Source of the DNA: Bacillota bacterium
GTDB lineage: Bacteria; Bacillota; Clostridia; Acetivibrionales; DSM-1351
Length of the DNA stretch: 15,188 bases
Direction of reading: 5' to 3'
Assembly: GCA_023460955.1 (NCBI GenBank)
Contig: JAEWOH010000042.1
Span: 1-15,188, forward strand
In this document: in pieces, positions 1 through 7,407 of the stretch
How positions within the stretch are numbered: position 1 is the stretch's first letter
Layout of the letters: every line of letters starts with the position of its first letter
Notes under the pieces: model-generated
Seen by the model: the letters and a program-made list of their open reading frames with translations, nothing else
Databases searched by the model: none
Told to the model about the DNA's origin: nothing
Program-made: the position numbers and the translations under genes

Positions 1-135
1 GAAACAGCAACTACGGAGTACGGTATAGGTAAGCGACTCACCTTCCCTCTCCCGACAATCAAAGAGAAGCTAAGCATGTAGAAAGCGTAAATCATACTAT
101 GTTTGGACGAGGGTTCGAATCCCTCCGACTCCACA
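1..135 (+). ncRNA. ssrA: tmRNA (ssrA), 3' portion only
   Basis: This is the 3' part of transfer-messenger RNA, which rescues stalled ribosomes and tags their nascent peptides. The end reads as the T arm and acceptor strand of the tRNA-like domain: GGACGAGGGTTCGAATCCCTCC followed by GACTCCA around 109-133, with a T loop TTCGAAT. The preceding AAGCATGTAGAAAGC segment (about 79-93) is typical of tmRNA just before the T arm. The 5' half and the tag reading frame lie outside the window. CCA is not encoded in full (CTCCACA). The 3' end of ssrA is a frequent integration site for islands, and foreign-looking genes start directly after it. Confidence 0.85.
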
Positions 136-168
136 AAAACGCTTGTAATTCAATTATTTACAAGATTC

Positions 169-205
169 ACACCCAAAACTACACCCAGTTTTGGGTGTAG
201 TTTTT
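169..205 (+). terminator. ssrA terminator with two alternative hairpins
   Basis: A perfect 12-bp stem pairs ACACCCAAAACT (169-180) with AGTTTTGGGTGT (187-198) around a 6-nt loop, and AGTTTTTAG follows, so it fits an intrinsic terminator for tmRNA read rightward. A second, mutually exclusive 13-bp stem pairs 175-187 with 192-204 and abuts the stop codon of the leftward-reading dtcC-like gene (204-206). It could therefore also stop or protect that transcript, although no U-tract follows it on the minus strand. Confidence 0.7.
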
Positions 206-1289
206 AGAGATTCATTAGTTTACTGATATCAGCAATCACATGTTTAAAATTTGAAAAGGTATTTTTATTATCTTTATGATTATCTAATATATATTTACTA
301 AAGCTTTCTTTTTTTGCCATTTTAATTTTTTTCAAATAGACAAAATCTTCTTCTTTTATTCCCTTTGATATAAGAAAGTCATTCAGTGTTTGGGACATCT
401 GATTCCAATCTTTTGGTGTATCTAATAATACTGGATTTCTGTTTTCCAACCATCCTTGTTCATCGGCATATAGTAAAATATCCTGAGGGAAAAGACTCTC
501 TATTTCAATTTCAATTTTTATACCCTTGGAAAAGAAATTAATTAAATTCTTCGAGTATTTTGCATTAAGTTGTGCTACTTTACATGCAATTTTTTGATTT
601 GCTGACGAAATTTTCGAGTTAATATTGATTCTTGCCTCATTTCCAGCAATATCACTATCTAACAAACCTATACCAATAATATATTCTCCTTCTATGGTGT
701 GCAATTGATGTCCCCATATTACTAATTGTTGTGCGACCCAATTTGCTCCGGCATTACTTTGGGACTTAAATATAAATTTCCCTTCTAATTCAGGGAAAAA
801 TAATTTTAAAGCATTATTTAAAAAGAGTTCATCAGAAGTGCCTTCAACAAATACAGTAGGTTTAATTTCAATATTGTTTTGCAAATTGACAATATGATCT
901 ACATGTCTAACCATTTTTGTCAGCTTTTCATCCCACCTATTACCGATTCTATAGTGGATAATAGGCCAGACATCATTTAGTAGATTATTTAACACTTGCT
1001 CTTGTTGAGTAATCCCAATAATATATTTTGGAACACATAAACGACTAGTATATCGACATATTTCATTCACAATTTCTTCTCCACCATCATTTTTTATATT
1101 TCCTTCGATAATTCTATCAGGCAAAAAAAGATCAATTATCAACAAATCTACAGTGTTATCTCTTAGAAAAAGATAAGTACTACGAATATCTTGTGCAGTG
1201 TTAATTGTAATATGCTTCTTTACCTTTGTTAAGCAGGAAACAATATTCGACAATTTATCTAAACTGTCGTCAACAATTAAGACTTCCAT
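204..1289 (-). CDS. DtcC-like receiver-TOPRIM effector of a Detocs-type defence system
   Basis: Probable effector of a defensive two-component system. Residues 1-135 form a response-regulator receiver domain: acidic pair D7/D8 after the first strand (LIVDDS) and phospho-acceptor D53 in LLIIDLFLP. From about 144 to 300 there is a TOPRIM fold like that of OLD-family nucleases: VFVEGTSDELFL carries the catalytic-type E149 and GLLDSDIAG carries the D211-x-D213 pair, with a later acidic IEIESLFP segment. In Detocs as first described, DtcC joins a receiver to an ATP-cleaving nucleosidase; a TOPRIM in that position would be expected to attack nucleic acid once the receiver is phosphorylated. The gene starts inside the preceding receiver gene (13-nt overlap), so the pair is likely translationally coupled. 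Domains are clear; nuclease activity is inferred. Confidence 0.85.
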   Translation of the reverse strand: MEVLIVDDSLDKLSNIVSCLTKVKKHITINTAQDIRSTYLFLRDNTVDLLIIDLFLPDRIIEGNIKNDGGEEIVNEICRYTSRLCVPKYIIGITQQEQVLNNLLNDVWPIIHYRIGNRWDEKLTKMVRHVDHIVNLQNNIEIKPTVFVEGTSDELFLNNALKLFFPELEGKFIFKSQSNAGANWVAQQLVIWGHQLHTIEGEYIIGIGLLDSDIAGNEARININSKISSANQKIACKVAQLNAKYSKNLINFFSKGIKIEIEIESLFPQDILLYADEQGWLENRNPVLLDTPKDWNQMSQTLNDFLISKGIKEEDFVYLKKIKMAKKESFSKYILDNHKDNKNTFSNFKHVIADISKLMNL

Positions 1290-1732
1290 ATAGAATCAAT
1301 TATTTTCATCAATTCACTTTCCCATTTTTTTTCGTTTGAAATATATTTTATATATCCCTTATAAATCTTTGGAAAATCCTTAATTAACATTTCATCCAGA
1401 TTTTTCAAATCTACAAATGACTCTCCTACACCAAACTCACTAAACATCGTTATAACAATAGTAGGGTTACTAATTCCCTTTCTCTTCATTTCTCTTAAAA
1501 TTGTTATCCCTCCAAATCTTTCAAAATTATTCGTAAAATTATGATGCCTTTCCCAGTTAGTTAGGCTCATATCTAACAAAAGTAGATCGTATGTGCTGTA
1601 TATTGCCTCTTTTATTCCTGATCTAAAAGATTCCTTCCATACAATTTCACAATCATAATTGTTTTTCAACATTGTGATTATCGAATTAGCTTTAATGGAA
1701 TTATCCTCAATAAACAATATTTTTTTCTTCAT
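1277..1732 (-). CDS. DtcB-like stand-alone receiver domain protein
   Basis: A 151-aa single receiver domain without an output domain. It shows the acidic pocket E9/D10 (LFIEDN), phospho-acceptor D54 in LLLLDMSL, a conserved-type hydroxyl residue in TIVITMFSE, and a lysine region near YKGYIKY. The insertion between D54 and the next helix (NWERHHNF and on) is longer than in CheY-like proteins. It lies between a kinase-like gene and a receiver-effector gene and overlaps both (26 nt with the first, 13 nt with the second). In Detocs, DtcB is described as a phosphate sink that absorbs low-level phosphorylation and prevents accidental effector activation; I infer the same role from domain and position. 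An ordinary CheY-like regulator is the alternative, made less likely by the operon structure. Confidence 0.82.
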   Translation of the reverse strand: MKKKILFIEDNSIKANSIITMLKNNYDCEIVWKESFRSGIKEAIYSTYDLLLLDMSLTNWERHHNFTNNFERFGGITILREMKRKGISNPTIVITMFSEFGVGESFVDLKNLDEMLIKDFPKIYKGYIKYISNEKKWESELMKIIDSIWKS

Positions 1733-4700
1733 AAATCACAAGTTCTAATTTAAAAATGATACTCAATGAATTTTCTAATATTTTGTAATCAAAAATAGCA
1801 TTGGGAGTTTTAATATTATGTCTTAAAATTTTTTTAATTTTTTCAAATCCAGTGCCTCCCTCAGACTTCAATTTATCATCATCTAATTCTAGATTCCAAC
1901 TATTTTTAACTACGTCAAGTTTTTGCGACAATTCATCTCTATCTATCTCATCAGAAAAATTATTATTAATGGATAATGTTAGGTTATTATCCTCAATTCT
2001 AGCATCAACCTTAACAACTAACTCATCACTTTTCATTCTACTGTGTTTTCGAATATTATCAATAATATTTAGAAATATAAAGAGATAGTCCTTAAACCCT
2101 AATATATATAAAGGCTTATCACTTATTATTGATATCGAAGGGTTAATTGGGTTTAAACTATTTCTTAAATTACTCATTTCGAAACTTGTCGTTATCAACA
2201 TATTTAAATCCATCGTGTCATCTAAATTGTCTTTAGATATTTTAAACCAATCAGTTATATTTCTTAATTCATTCTGAATGTCAGTCTTAAAATCAATAAT
2301 ATTCTTAACAATTTGTTTTACTTGAATATTTTCTAATTGCTCTACAGCCTTTAATTTGTCTAGTAAATCTTCGGTTAGTTTTTCAAATTTACTAAGTAAG
2401 GTCTTATTAAGAAAGTCTCTTATGCTGTCTAGATTATTAACCATCTGGGCTTCAATTATTTGATATATATAATCTATAAATTCAGTGTAATTGCTCGTAG
2501 ATATATTTGCTTCTTCATAAAGAATTTTCAGAAACTGGTCAGTAAATCTAAATATGAAAAGTGCTGAAGTCTTTTCAGGATAGTTTTCTGAATACACTTG
2601 AATCTGTTCCTTTAATAAAAATTGTATTATTTCGTCTACATGTTTCGAGAAGTCTTTAATAGCAGACTGTATCTTCTCTTTTGCACTATCACTGTATTTT
2701 TCGTAAAAATTATTCCAATAATCAATATCTGTATAGACGTTTTCATCAACTTTTTTAGAAATTAGATAGTGTTTATCAAAGATATTTAAAAGTTGATTTT
2801 CCAATTCTCCATGTCTTATTCTGGTACTTAGCTCACCATCCAAACCATTTATCTTGTTAAATAAGAAGTTTCCAATTAAATCATTTACTAACGATTTGAA
2901 TGATAAATATGCAGGATCAAATGTTTTTAAATCAAAGTTTTCACTTAGCAGATCACTTACCAATTGATGAAGGTCATATTGATTTAAACTATTCTCGTTT
3001 GAGAATTTATAGAGCTTAACAAACCTACTGTACGTGCTTTCAAAAGAGGAATCTGCTTCTGTTAACATTTCTCTCTTTATTGAAATCCTACTATTATTGA
3101 TAGTTGTTACCAAAGCTTCAATTTTCTCTTTCTGGTTAATGGTTGATAGCTCTTTTATATAGTCGTCATTATTATTGTTTTCAATTTTTATAAGCTTCTT
3201 TAAAAGATTCTTTCTTTCATTTCTAACTTCTTCCTTAAATTCAAAAAGATAATAAAACTTGTCCAAAACTTCTTCTGAGCAAGTCTTTGATAACACGTAA
3301 AGTAACTTGTCATAATCTTCATTTTCTTTATCTAAGGTAATTTGATTAGGGTATTGAAGGAGATGTTTATCAAGAAACATCTCCAATATAACAAAAAGAT
3401 GATATGCTTCTAATTCTTGTAATGTAAAAAACACAACAGCATCTAAACTAGGTTCTAAGTTATAGTTACTGTCAATAACACGGTTTAATATACTTTCAGT
3501 TTCAATCCTCTTAACTAAATTTACATTTTCGAAGTAAGCATCAACATAAATAGAAATTGCCTTATCTATATTACCTATTTCATAATTCGAAAAATACGCT
3601 TTGAATACCATTTCTTCTTTAATAGAGGGCACATTGATAGAATTCAAATCTAGTTCGTTATATAACTTCAAATATGATTCATAAGAGCTAGAATTAAATT
3701 CTCTTCTTAATGTGTAGATATTAGATTTGAGATTTGGAATATTATTCGGCAAACTAATATCTACACCGCTTATATAACTATTTATTTTTGATGCAGTAAG
3801 ATTTTTAAATTCCTTGTTAGAATTAAAAGAATTTGAAAAATCAAAAATAATCGGATTTATTATTTTAGAATTCAGATAATAATTGACACTAAAATATTTA
3901 TCACTAAAATCTTTATCAAAGCCACTATTTACAAGAGCATTAAGCTGTTTAGAAAAGCTAAGATTGGGTACTGAAATTATTATTTTACGAATATTTTGCA
4001 GACCATCTTCAAAAATATCTGTCAATGTATAAATGTCGTACAAATATTGTAACTGATTATCAAGAAATTCAGAACATCCTGTTTTACAAAAACCAGAATT
4101 TGTTTCAATCAGTGATTTTACATAAACATTCCAAAGTTCTATTGAATTTAGATAATGAGGAAACAATATTTTGCATTGAGATAGACAATATTCATATTCA
4201 CCATGAGAATATGATTCAATAAGCTTTAGAATGGAATGATTAGCATCTTGATATTTAAATATTTCTTTATCTACAAGCTCTTTGATTCTCAATAAACGCT
4301 CATCTTCAATTTTACTTATAAGATCAGTTAATATCTCAGAAATTAAAACGTCATAAGCTCTAACATCGGAAGAAACAATTTCTTGGAACACATTGATAAG
4401 AATTAAGTATCTGTCTATAATTGATGATAGGCTTTCAGCAAAAAGCAAGAACGGAAAATTTTGAAATTTCTTAAAACTATGCTTAGAAAATTTGAAACTA
4501 AAATATTCGAATTCTTCTTCTGAAGCATATTTTAAAATACTATTCAAATACCGCGTATATTCTTGATTCATCAAACCTTTTTCCACTTTCTTACTGAAGA
4601 TTTGATTAAATATGATGGATAGCTTGTTTGTAAGTTTATTAGTTAAGTTATTGCTGTATTTCCAGTTGGATTCTGTTCCCTCGATCTGTTCAATTAGGAA

Positions 4701-5111
4701 ATACTCGATTTCTAATCCCCAATAGGAATAACATATAGAATTATTCAGGTCTTGTAATAATGTTAAAGTTTTTTCAAATTCCCCCTTTAAAATGTTATTC
4801 TCAATTTCTGTTTCTCTCTTAATAAAATTATTGATTGCATCAGCATTCTCGATCAAAGAATAACAGAGCCATGCTAACTCACCCTCTATTGAACCAGAAT
4901 AATTTAGCCCTTTAAAGTTTCTTACTGAATTGTACGAATTTGGAAAAGCAGACTTAAATAACAAATTTTTAGTCAAAGGATGATTAATAGCCCTTTTAAT
5001 ATCTTTTTTGCATTTTTTAAAATCTAGATTTTTCGTCATAGACAAAATTCCGTAAGGATTATATCTACCATTGAATAAAAAAGGAATTAAGTCTTTCTTT
5101 GATTGTTCCAT
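1707..5111 (-). CDS. DtcA-like large sensor with histidine-kinase ATPase domain
   Basis: A 1134-aa probable sensor kinase of a Detocs-type system. The last ~130 residues form a GHKL ATPase: an N-box NIIDNIRKHS with N1015 and N1019, and a G-box EGGTGFEKIKKIL with G1085, G1086 and G1088. The preceding ~750 residues are helical and rich in Leu/Glu/Lys without membrane segments. They resemble a TPR-like cytoplasmic sensor arm, though no repeat is distinct by eye. There is no classical HisKA dimerization helix; a conserved-looking STRIRHGELENQL segment places H767 as a possible phospho-acceptor. The start at 5111 begins MEQSKKDLIPF, and an A-rich leader without Shine-Dalgarno precedes it. It heads the operon with the two receiver genes. 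The system assignment rests on gene order and domains; the phage signal it senses is unknown. Confidence 0.82.
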   Translation of the reverse strand: MEQSKKDLIPFLFNGRYNPYGILSMTKNLDFKKCKKDIKRAINHPLTKNLLFKSAFPNSYNSVRNFKGLNYSGSIEGELAWLCYSLIENADAINNFIKRETEIENNILKGEFEKTLTLLQDLNNSICYSYWGLEIEYFLIEQIEGTESNWKYSNNLTNKLTNKLSIIFNQIFSKKVEKGLMNQEYTRYLNSILKYASEEEFEYFSFKFSKHSFKKFQNFPFLLFAESLSSIIDRYLILINVFQEIVSSDVRAYDVLISEILTDLISKIEDERLLRIKELVDKEIFKYQDANHSILKLIESYSHGEYEYCLSQCKILFPHYLNSIELWNVYVKSLIETNSGFCKTGCSEFLDNQLQYLYDIYTLTDIFEDGLQNIRKIIISVPNLSFSKQLNALVNSGFDKDFSDKYFSVNYYLNSKIINPIIFDFSNSFNSNKEFKNLTASKINSYISGVDISLPNNIPNLKSNIYTLRREFNSSSYESYLKLYNELDLNSINVPSIKEEMVFKAYFSNYEIGNIDKAISIYVDAYFENVNLVKRIETESILNRVIDSNYNLEPSLDAVVFFTLQELEAYHLFVILEMFLDKHLLQYPNQITLDKENEDYDKLLYVLSKTCSEEVLDKFYYLFEFKEEVRNERKNLLKKLIKIENNNNDDYIKELSTINQKEKIEALVTTINNSRISIKREMLTEADSSFESTYSRFVKLYKFSNENSLNQYDLHQLVSDLLSENFDLKTFDPAYLSFKSLVNDLIGNFLFNKINGLDGELSTRIRHGELENQLLNIFDKHYLISKKVDENVYTDIDYWNNFYEKYSDSAKEKIQSAIKDFSKHVDEIIQFLLKEQIQVYSENYPEKTSALFIFRFTDQFLKILYEEANISTSNYTEFIDYIYQIIEAQMVNNLDSIRDFLNKTLLSKFEKLTEDLLDKLKAVEQLENIQVKQIVKNIIDFKTDIQNELRNITDWFKISKDNLDDTMDLNMLITTSFEMSNLRNSLNPINPSISIISDKPLYILGFKDYLFIFLNIIDNIRKHSRMKSDELVVKVDARIEDNNLTLSINNNFSDEIDRDELSQKLDVVKNSWNLELDDDKLKSEGGTGFEKIKKILRHNIKTPNAIFDYKILENSLSIIFKLELVIYEEKNIVY

Positions 5112-5474
5112 TTCTTCTATTTTTTTAACTAAAGTACAAAAACAAGTATATATTTTACCCTAAAATCATATAATAGAGATAGTCTGAACCAAATTCCATA
5201 TATTACATTCTTGGAATTAATAAAAATGTTTTCACTGTTAGCAAATCCATTATATTAGTTATGGATAAATCCGAATATGTGGCATTTAGATCTTACTTGG
5301 TATAATTAGTTCATTTTTGAAAACCGTTTAATCCTAAATACCAAAAGTGTGGATCATACGAATCCGAAATAGATATTATTTTAAAGGCTTATTTTTCAAT
5401 AAATTATTTAGCTTGCTTTGGCGCAATAAATATATCTAGAGAAAGCAATCTACACGGAATTGTTTTAAAATTTA
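5112..5474. other. Intergenic region upstream of the Detocs-like operon
   Basis: About 360 nt, strongly AT-rich, with no credible gene on either strand (the longest readable stretches are very short). It must contain the promoter of the dtcA-like gene. A TATACTTG on the minus strand (5143-5150), some 32 nt before the start codon, resembles the Bacteroidota -7 element TAnnTTTG with one mismatch, but I see no convincing -33 partner. A weak 6-bp inverted repeat AATTCC/GGAATT lies at 5192-5218. Nothing else is recognised. Confidence 0.4.
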
Positions 5475-5717
5475 TTAAATCCCCTTTTCTGGGAAAAAGT
5501 CTTTAAAAGGAACGTCCAACTCTTTGGATATTCTGTTAAGGTGGTTTATGTTCCATTTGGCAATATGAGTTGGGTTTTCAACGTTGCCTACAAAACCGAC
5601 AGAAAGTTCAATTAAATGAGCCAATTTAGCCTGAGAGAGTCCCTTAGATATTCTTATCTCTTTAACTTTATTAATTATAAATTGCTCTATTTCAGATTGA
5701 ATGAAATCTTTCTTCAT
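5475..5717 (-). CDS. Small XRE-family helix-turn-helix regulator
   Basis: An 80-aa DNA-binding protein of the Cro/cI (XRE) type. The helix-turn-helix is visible around residues 18-45: KVKEIRISKGLSQAKLAHLI, then SVGFVGNVEN. The C-terminal part (LNRISKELDVPFKDFFPEKG) ends in the usual DVPFKDFF pattern of small XRE regulators. I chose the ATG at 5717 rather than the upstream TTG at 5747, because the extra residues (MFFFFVLFAC) come from an A-rich stretch and do not belong to the domain. It sits between the defence operon and a divergent small membrane gene, so it could regulate itself, that gene or the element; no operator is proven. Confidence 0.8.
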   Translation of the reverse strand: MKKDFIQSEIEQFIINKVKEIRISKGLSQAKLAHLIELSVGFVGNVENPTHIAKWNINHLNRISKELDVPFKDFFPEKGI

Positions 5718-5792
5718 ACATGCAAATAGCACAAAGAAAAAAAACAAAACACCTACATATATGCGAGTATCTTACTATATTTATACTATGAA

Positions 5793-6002
5793 ATGGATAT
5801 TTTGTTTATTGTAGTAAATTTTATTAGCGTAATTGCTGGGTTTCAATCACTATTTGCTGGCACCAATACAGGTTTTATCTTTGCGATTATTGCATGGGGT
5901 TTATTTATTTGGGCATTTAGTAGAGATCAAAAGAGAAAGCAGGAAGACCGCAATAGAAAACGGATGTTAGACGAATATTTAAGAAGAAACCTTCAAAAAT
6001 AA
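5793..6002 (+). CDS. Small two-helix membrane protein with basic tail, unknown function
   Basis: I do not recognise the family. The 69-aa product has two adjacent hydrophobic segments (about residues 3-22 and 26-43) separated by a short Ala-Gly-Thr-Asn turn, then a strongly charged, Lys/Arg-rich tail (DQKRKQEDRNRKRMLDEYLRR). That suggests a hairpin in the inner membrane with the tail in the cytoplasm. It is the only convincing plus-strand protein gene of the window, transcribed divergently from the XRE gene and convergently with the RadC-like gene (7 nt between stops). The hydrophobic content and position argue that it is real, but a small toxin, a scaffold or a spurious call are all possible. 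Confidence 0.55.
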   Translation: MDILFIVVNFISVIAGFQSLFAGTNTGFIFAIIAWGLFIWAFSRDQKRKQEDRNRKRMLDEYLRRNLQK

Positions 6003-6023
6003 GGGGAATTTAAAACTCCCCTT
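5995..6023 (-). terminator. Intrinsic terminator of the RadC-like gene
   Basis: Arms AAGGGGA (6001-6007) and TCCCCTT (6017-6023) pair perfectly, and on the minus strand they are followed by ATTTTT (5995-6000). The RadC-like stop codon lies in the loop, so the hairpin overlaps the gene's last codons and the end of the convergent gene. Confidence 0.6.
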
Positions 6024-6468
6024 CATCACTGAATGAATAGTAACTATCAGAAGTCAATACAATATGATCTAACAATTGGATATCTAACACTTTTCCAGCT
6101 TCCAGAATTTTAGTCGTCAATGTTCTATCCGCAGAACTTGGTCTTAATGTTCCCGAAGGATGATTGTGTGCTACCGCAATCCGAGTAGCGTTACACAATA
6201 ACGCAGAAGACATAATCAATCGCATGTCTACCATTACAGCATCTAATCCACCATCAGCGATTTTGCGATAACCAACCACATCCAATTTAGTATTAAAATA
6301 TAAGGCATAAAAACTTTCACGTATTTCAAATTCTTCTAAATCCCAGATCATTCTAAATGTACGATCCATTAATCTAGAATTGTTGATACATTTGAAATCA
6401 TCAATAGATAATTTAACATTTCTGTGGTAGCTTAGTTTCAACTCATTAGCGATAAAGTTCTTTTTCAT
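6010..6468 (-). CDS. Short RadC-type JAB-domain protein
   Basis: A 152-aa JAB/MPN-like protein of the RadC family. The signature is intact: AHNHPSG with H101 and H103, followed by S-x2-D at S111-D114 (RPSSADRTLT), which would bind a metal ion; E51 in the EFEIRESFYAL strand is the likely acid. Full RadC proteins are about 220-230 aa with an N-terminal helix-hairpin-helix part. That part is absent here, as is common for copies carried on Bacteroidota mobile elements. The biochemical role of RadC proteins is not settled, and the old DNA-repair label is unreliable. It starts at an ATG preceded by an A/T-rich leader, downstream of a structured non-coding region. Confidence 0.88.
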   Translation of the reverse strand: MKKNFIANELKLSYHRNVKLSIDDFKCINNSRLMDRTFRMIWDLEEFEIRESFYALYFNTKLDVVGYRKIADGGLDAVMVDMRLIMSSALLCNATRIAVAHNHPSGTLRPSSADRTLTTKILEAGKVLDIQLLDHIVLTSDSYYSFSDEGEF

Positions 6469-6516
6469 AACGTCTTATAAATTTTAAATGAAATAAAAAT
6501 TGAATTAACGCTATAT

Positions 6517-6539
6517 GGTCTACGAGTCGAGGATAGACT
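6517..6539. repeat. Small hairpin in the leader of the RadC-like gene
   Basis: GTCTA (6518-6522) pairs with TAGAC (6534-6538), extended by a G-T pair, around an 11-nt loop. It is the first of three hairpins in the non-coding stretch 6469-6743 and could be part of a folded leader or an element end. Confidence 0.4.
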
Positions 6540-6558
6540 AAGCAAAAGAAAATAGGAT

Positions 6559-6612
6559 AAAAATGGCGTAGCGAAGGAGGCTCAGTTCGGAACGAACGGA
6601 TACCCATTTTTT
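6559..6612. ncRNA. Candidate structured RNA or two-way terminator
   Basis: Outer arms AAAAATGG (6559-6566) and CCATTTTT (6604-6611) enclose a GC-richer core containing a second perfect hairpin, GTTCG-GAA-CGAAC (6585-6597). On the plus strand the outer arm runs into TTTTTTG, and on the minus strand into ATTTTTA, so it may terminate in either direction. The core is markedly richer in G and C than the surroundings, which suggests a conserved non-coding element, either an RNA or a DNA site of the mobile element. The sequence alone does not show which. Confidence 0.4.
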
Positions 6613-6697
6613 GAACTATTTTATTGGGTGTGAGCGATCATAATTTGGGGCGTGTCTATCTGACGAAGTATCTTTGCGGATATTTAATTTTTATCAG

Positions 6698-6730
6698 CAA
6701 AGCCCAAAGGTTCGATACCGATGGGCTTTG
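6698..6730. terminator. Hairpin after the mobilization operon
   Basis: A 9-bp perfect stem CAAAGCCCA (6698-6706) with TGGGCTTTG (6722-6730), with an inner GGT/ACC helix in the loop. It lies 13 nt beyond the stop of the last mobilization gene and may end or protect that transcript, but no U-run follows on either strand. Confidence 0.45.
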
Positions 6731-6743
6731 GAAAACTATACTA

Positions 6744-7406
6744 CTATTGACTTTCAAGATCGTTTATCTCTTTTTGCTTTTGCCGTATACTCCACTTAAG
6801 CCTTTGCTCCTCTTCTCGCTTAACAACTTTTGCCACAAATTTTTCAGAATCTCTATTATATAAAGAATCTACAGAGCGGGCCACTTGAGGTAACTCTAAT
6901 CCTATCATTCGGTAACGCATTTCAAAAGACTTAGCTTCATCAAGCTGCTTTTTCATCAGCCATATTTGCCCTAAACTAAATAATGCAATGCAAATCAACA
7001 TGGTCAGAATAACTACTATACTTAGTGATTTGTAATCAATACTATGCCTTGTTTTCACTAATGTTTCTTTTGGAATAAGATCTGCTGACTTTATCAATGA
7101 AGTTTCTGCTATTCCAATTTTCTTGATCCCTTCATCAATAGCATTATCTATTATTGGCGTAAAATTTTTATACTGCTCTATAGTCAAAATGTATGGTTTT
7201 AAAGACTTAACAAAATCTACCAATGATTTTTCCCTAATGTCCATCACATGAACTAAGCGTTTGACCTCACTCTCCAACTCTTCAGACAATGACTTGTTGT
7301 TTTTAATTAATTCATCAATAGAGGGTGATATTTTGAATAGTTCACGTTGAAGCACTTCAACAGTATCTATTAATCTAACTAATGTATTTTCTAAATTATT
7401 ATCCAT
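6744..7406 (-). CDS. Coiled-coil membrane protein of the mobilization operon
   Basis: A 220-aa protein with no enzymatic motif. Residues 1-110 are helical and charged, with heptad-like spacing (IDELIKNNKSLSEELESEVKRL). One hydrophobic segment spans about 126-150 (LSIVVILTMLICIALFSLGQ), and a charged helical tail (153-220) ends in EEEQRLKWSIRQKQKEINDL. A single-pass inner-membrane protein with coiled coils on both sides is the simplest reading. It begins one base after the relaxase stop codon and ends the operon. Proteins of this shape often follow the relaxase in Bacteroidota mobilizable elements. I infer a role linking the relaxosome to the membrane or to a helper secretion channel, without direct evidence. 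Confidence 0.75.
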   Translation of the reverse strand: MDNNLENTLVRLIDTVEVLQRELFKISPSIDELIKNNKSLSEELESEVKRLVHVMDIREKSLVDFVKSLKPYILTIEQYKNFTPIIDNAIDEGIKKIGIAETSLIKSADLIPKETLVKTRHSIDYKSLSIVVILTMLICIALFSLGQIWLMKKQLDEAKSFEMRYRMIGLELPQVARSVDSLYNRDSEKFVAKVVKREEEQRLKWSIRQKQKEINDLESQ

Positions 7407-7407
7407 C

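Noticed and set aside
5350..5370. ACGAATCC as a second copy of the ssrA attachment core
   Set aside because: The match to the tmRNA end is too short and the flanking bases differ.
5718..5747. TTG start extending the XRE gene by ten residues
   Set aside because: The extension is a Phe-rich run from an A-rich stretch and does not belong to the domain; the ATG at 5717 gives a normal small XRE protein.
6698..6730. GGTTCGATACC resembling a tRNA T arm
   Set aside because: No acceptor, D or anticodon arms can be built around it; the flanking 9-bp stem makes a simple hairpin.
6624..6863. Plus-strand reading frame of 79 codons
   Set aside because: It overlaps the well-supported coiled-coil membrane gene on the other strand and has no recognisable domain.
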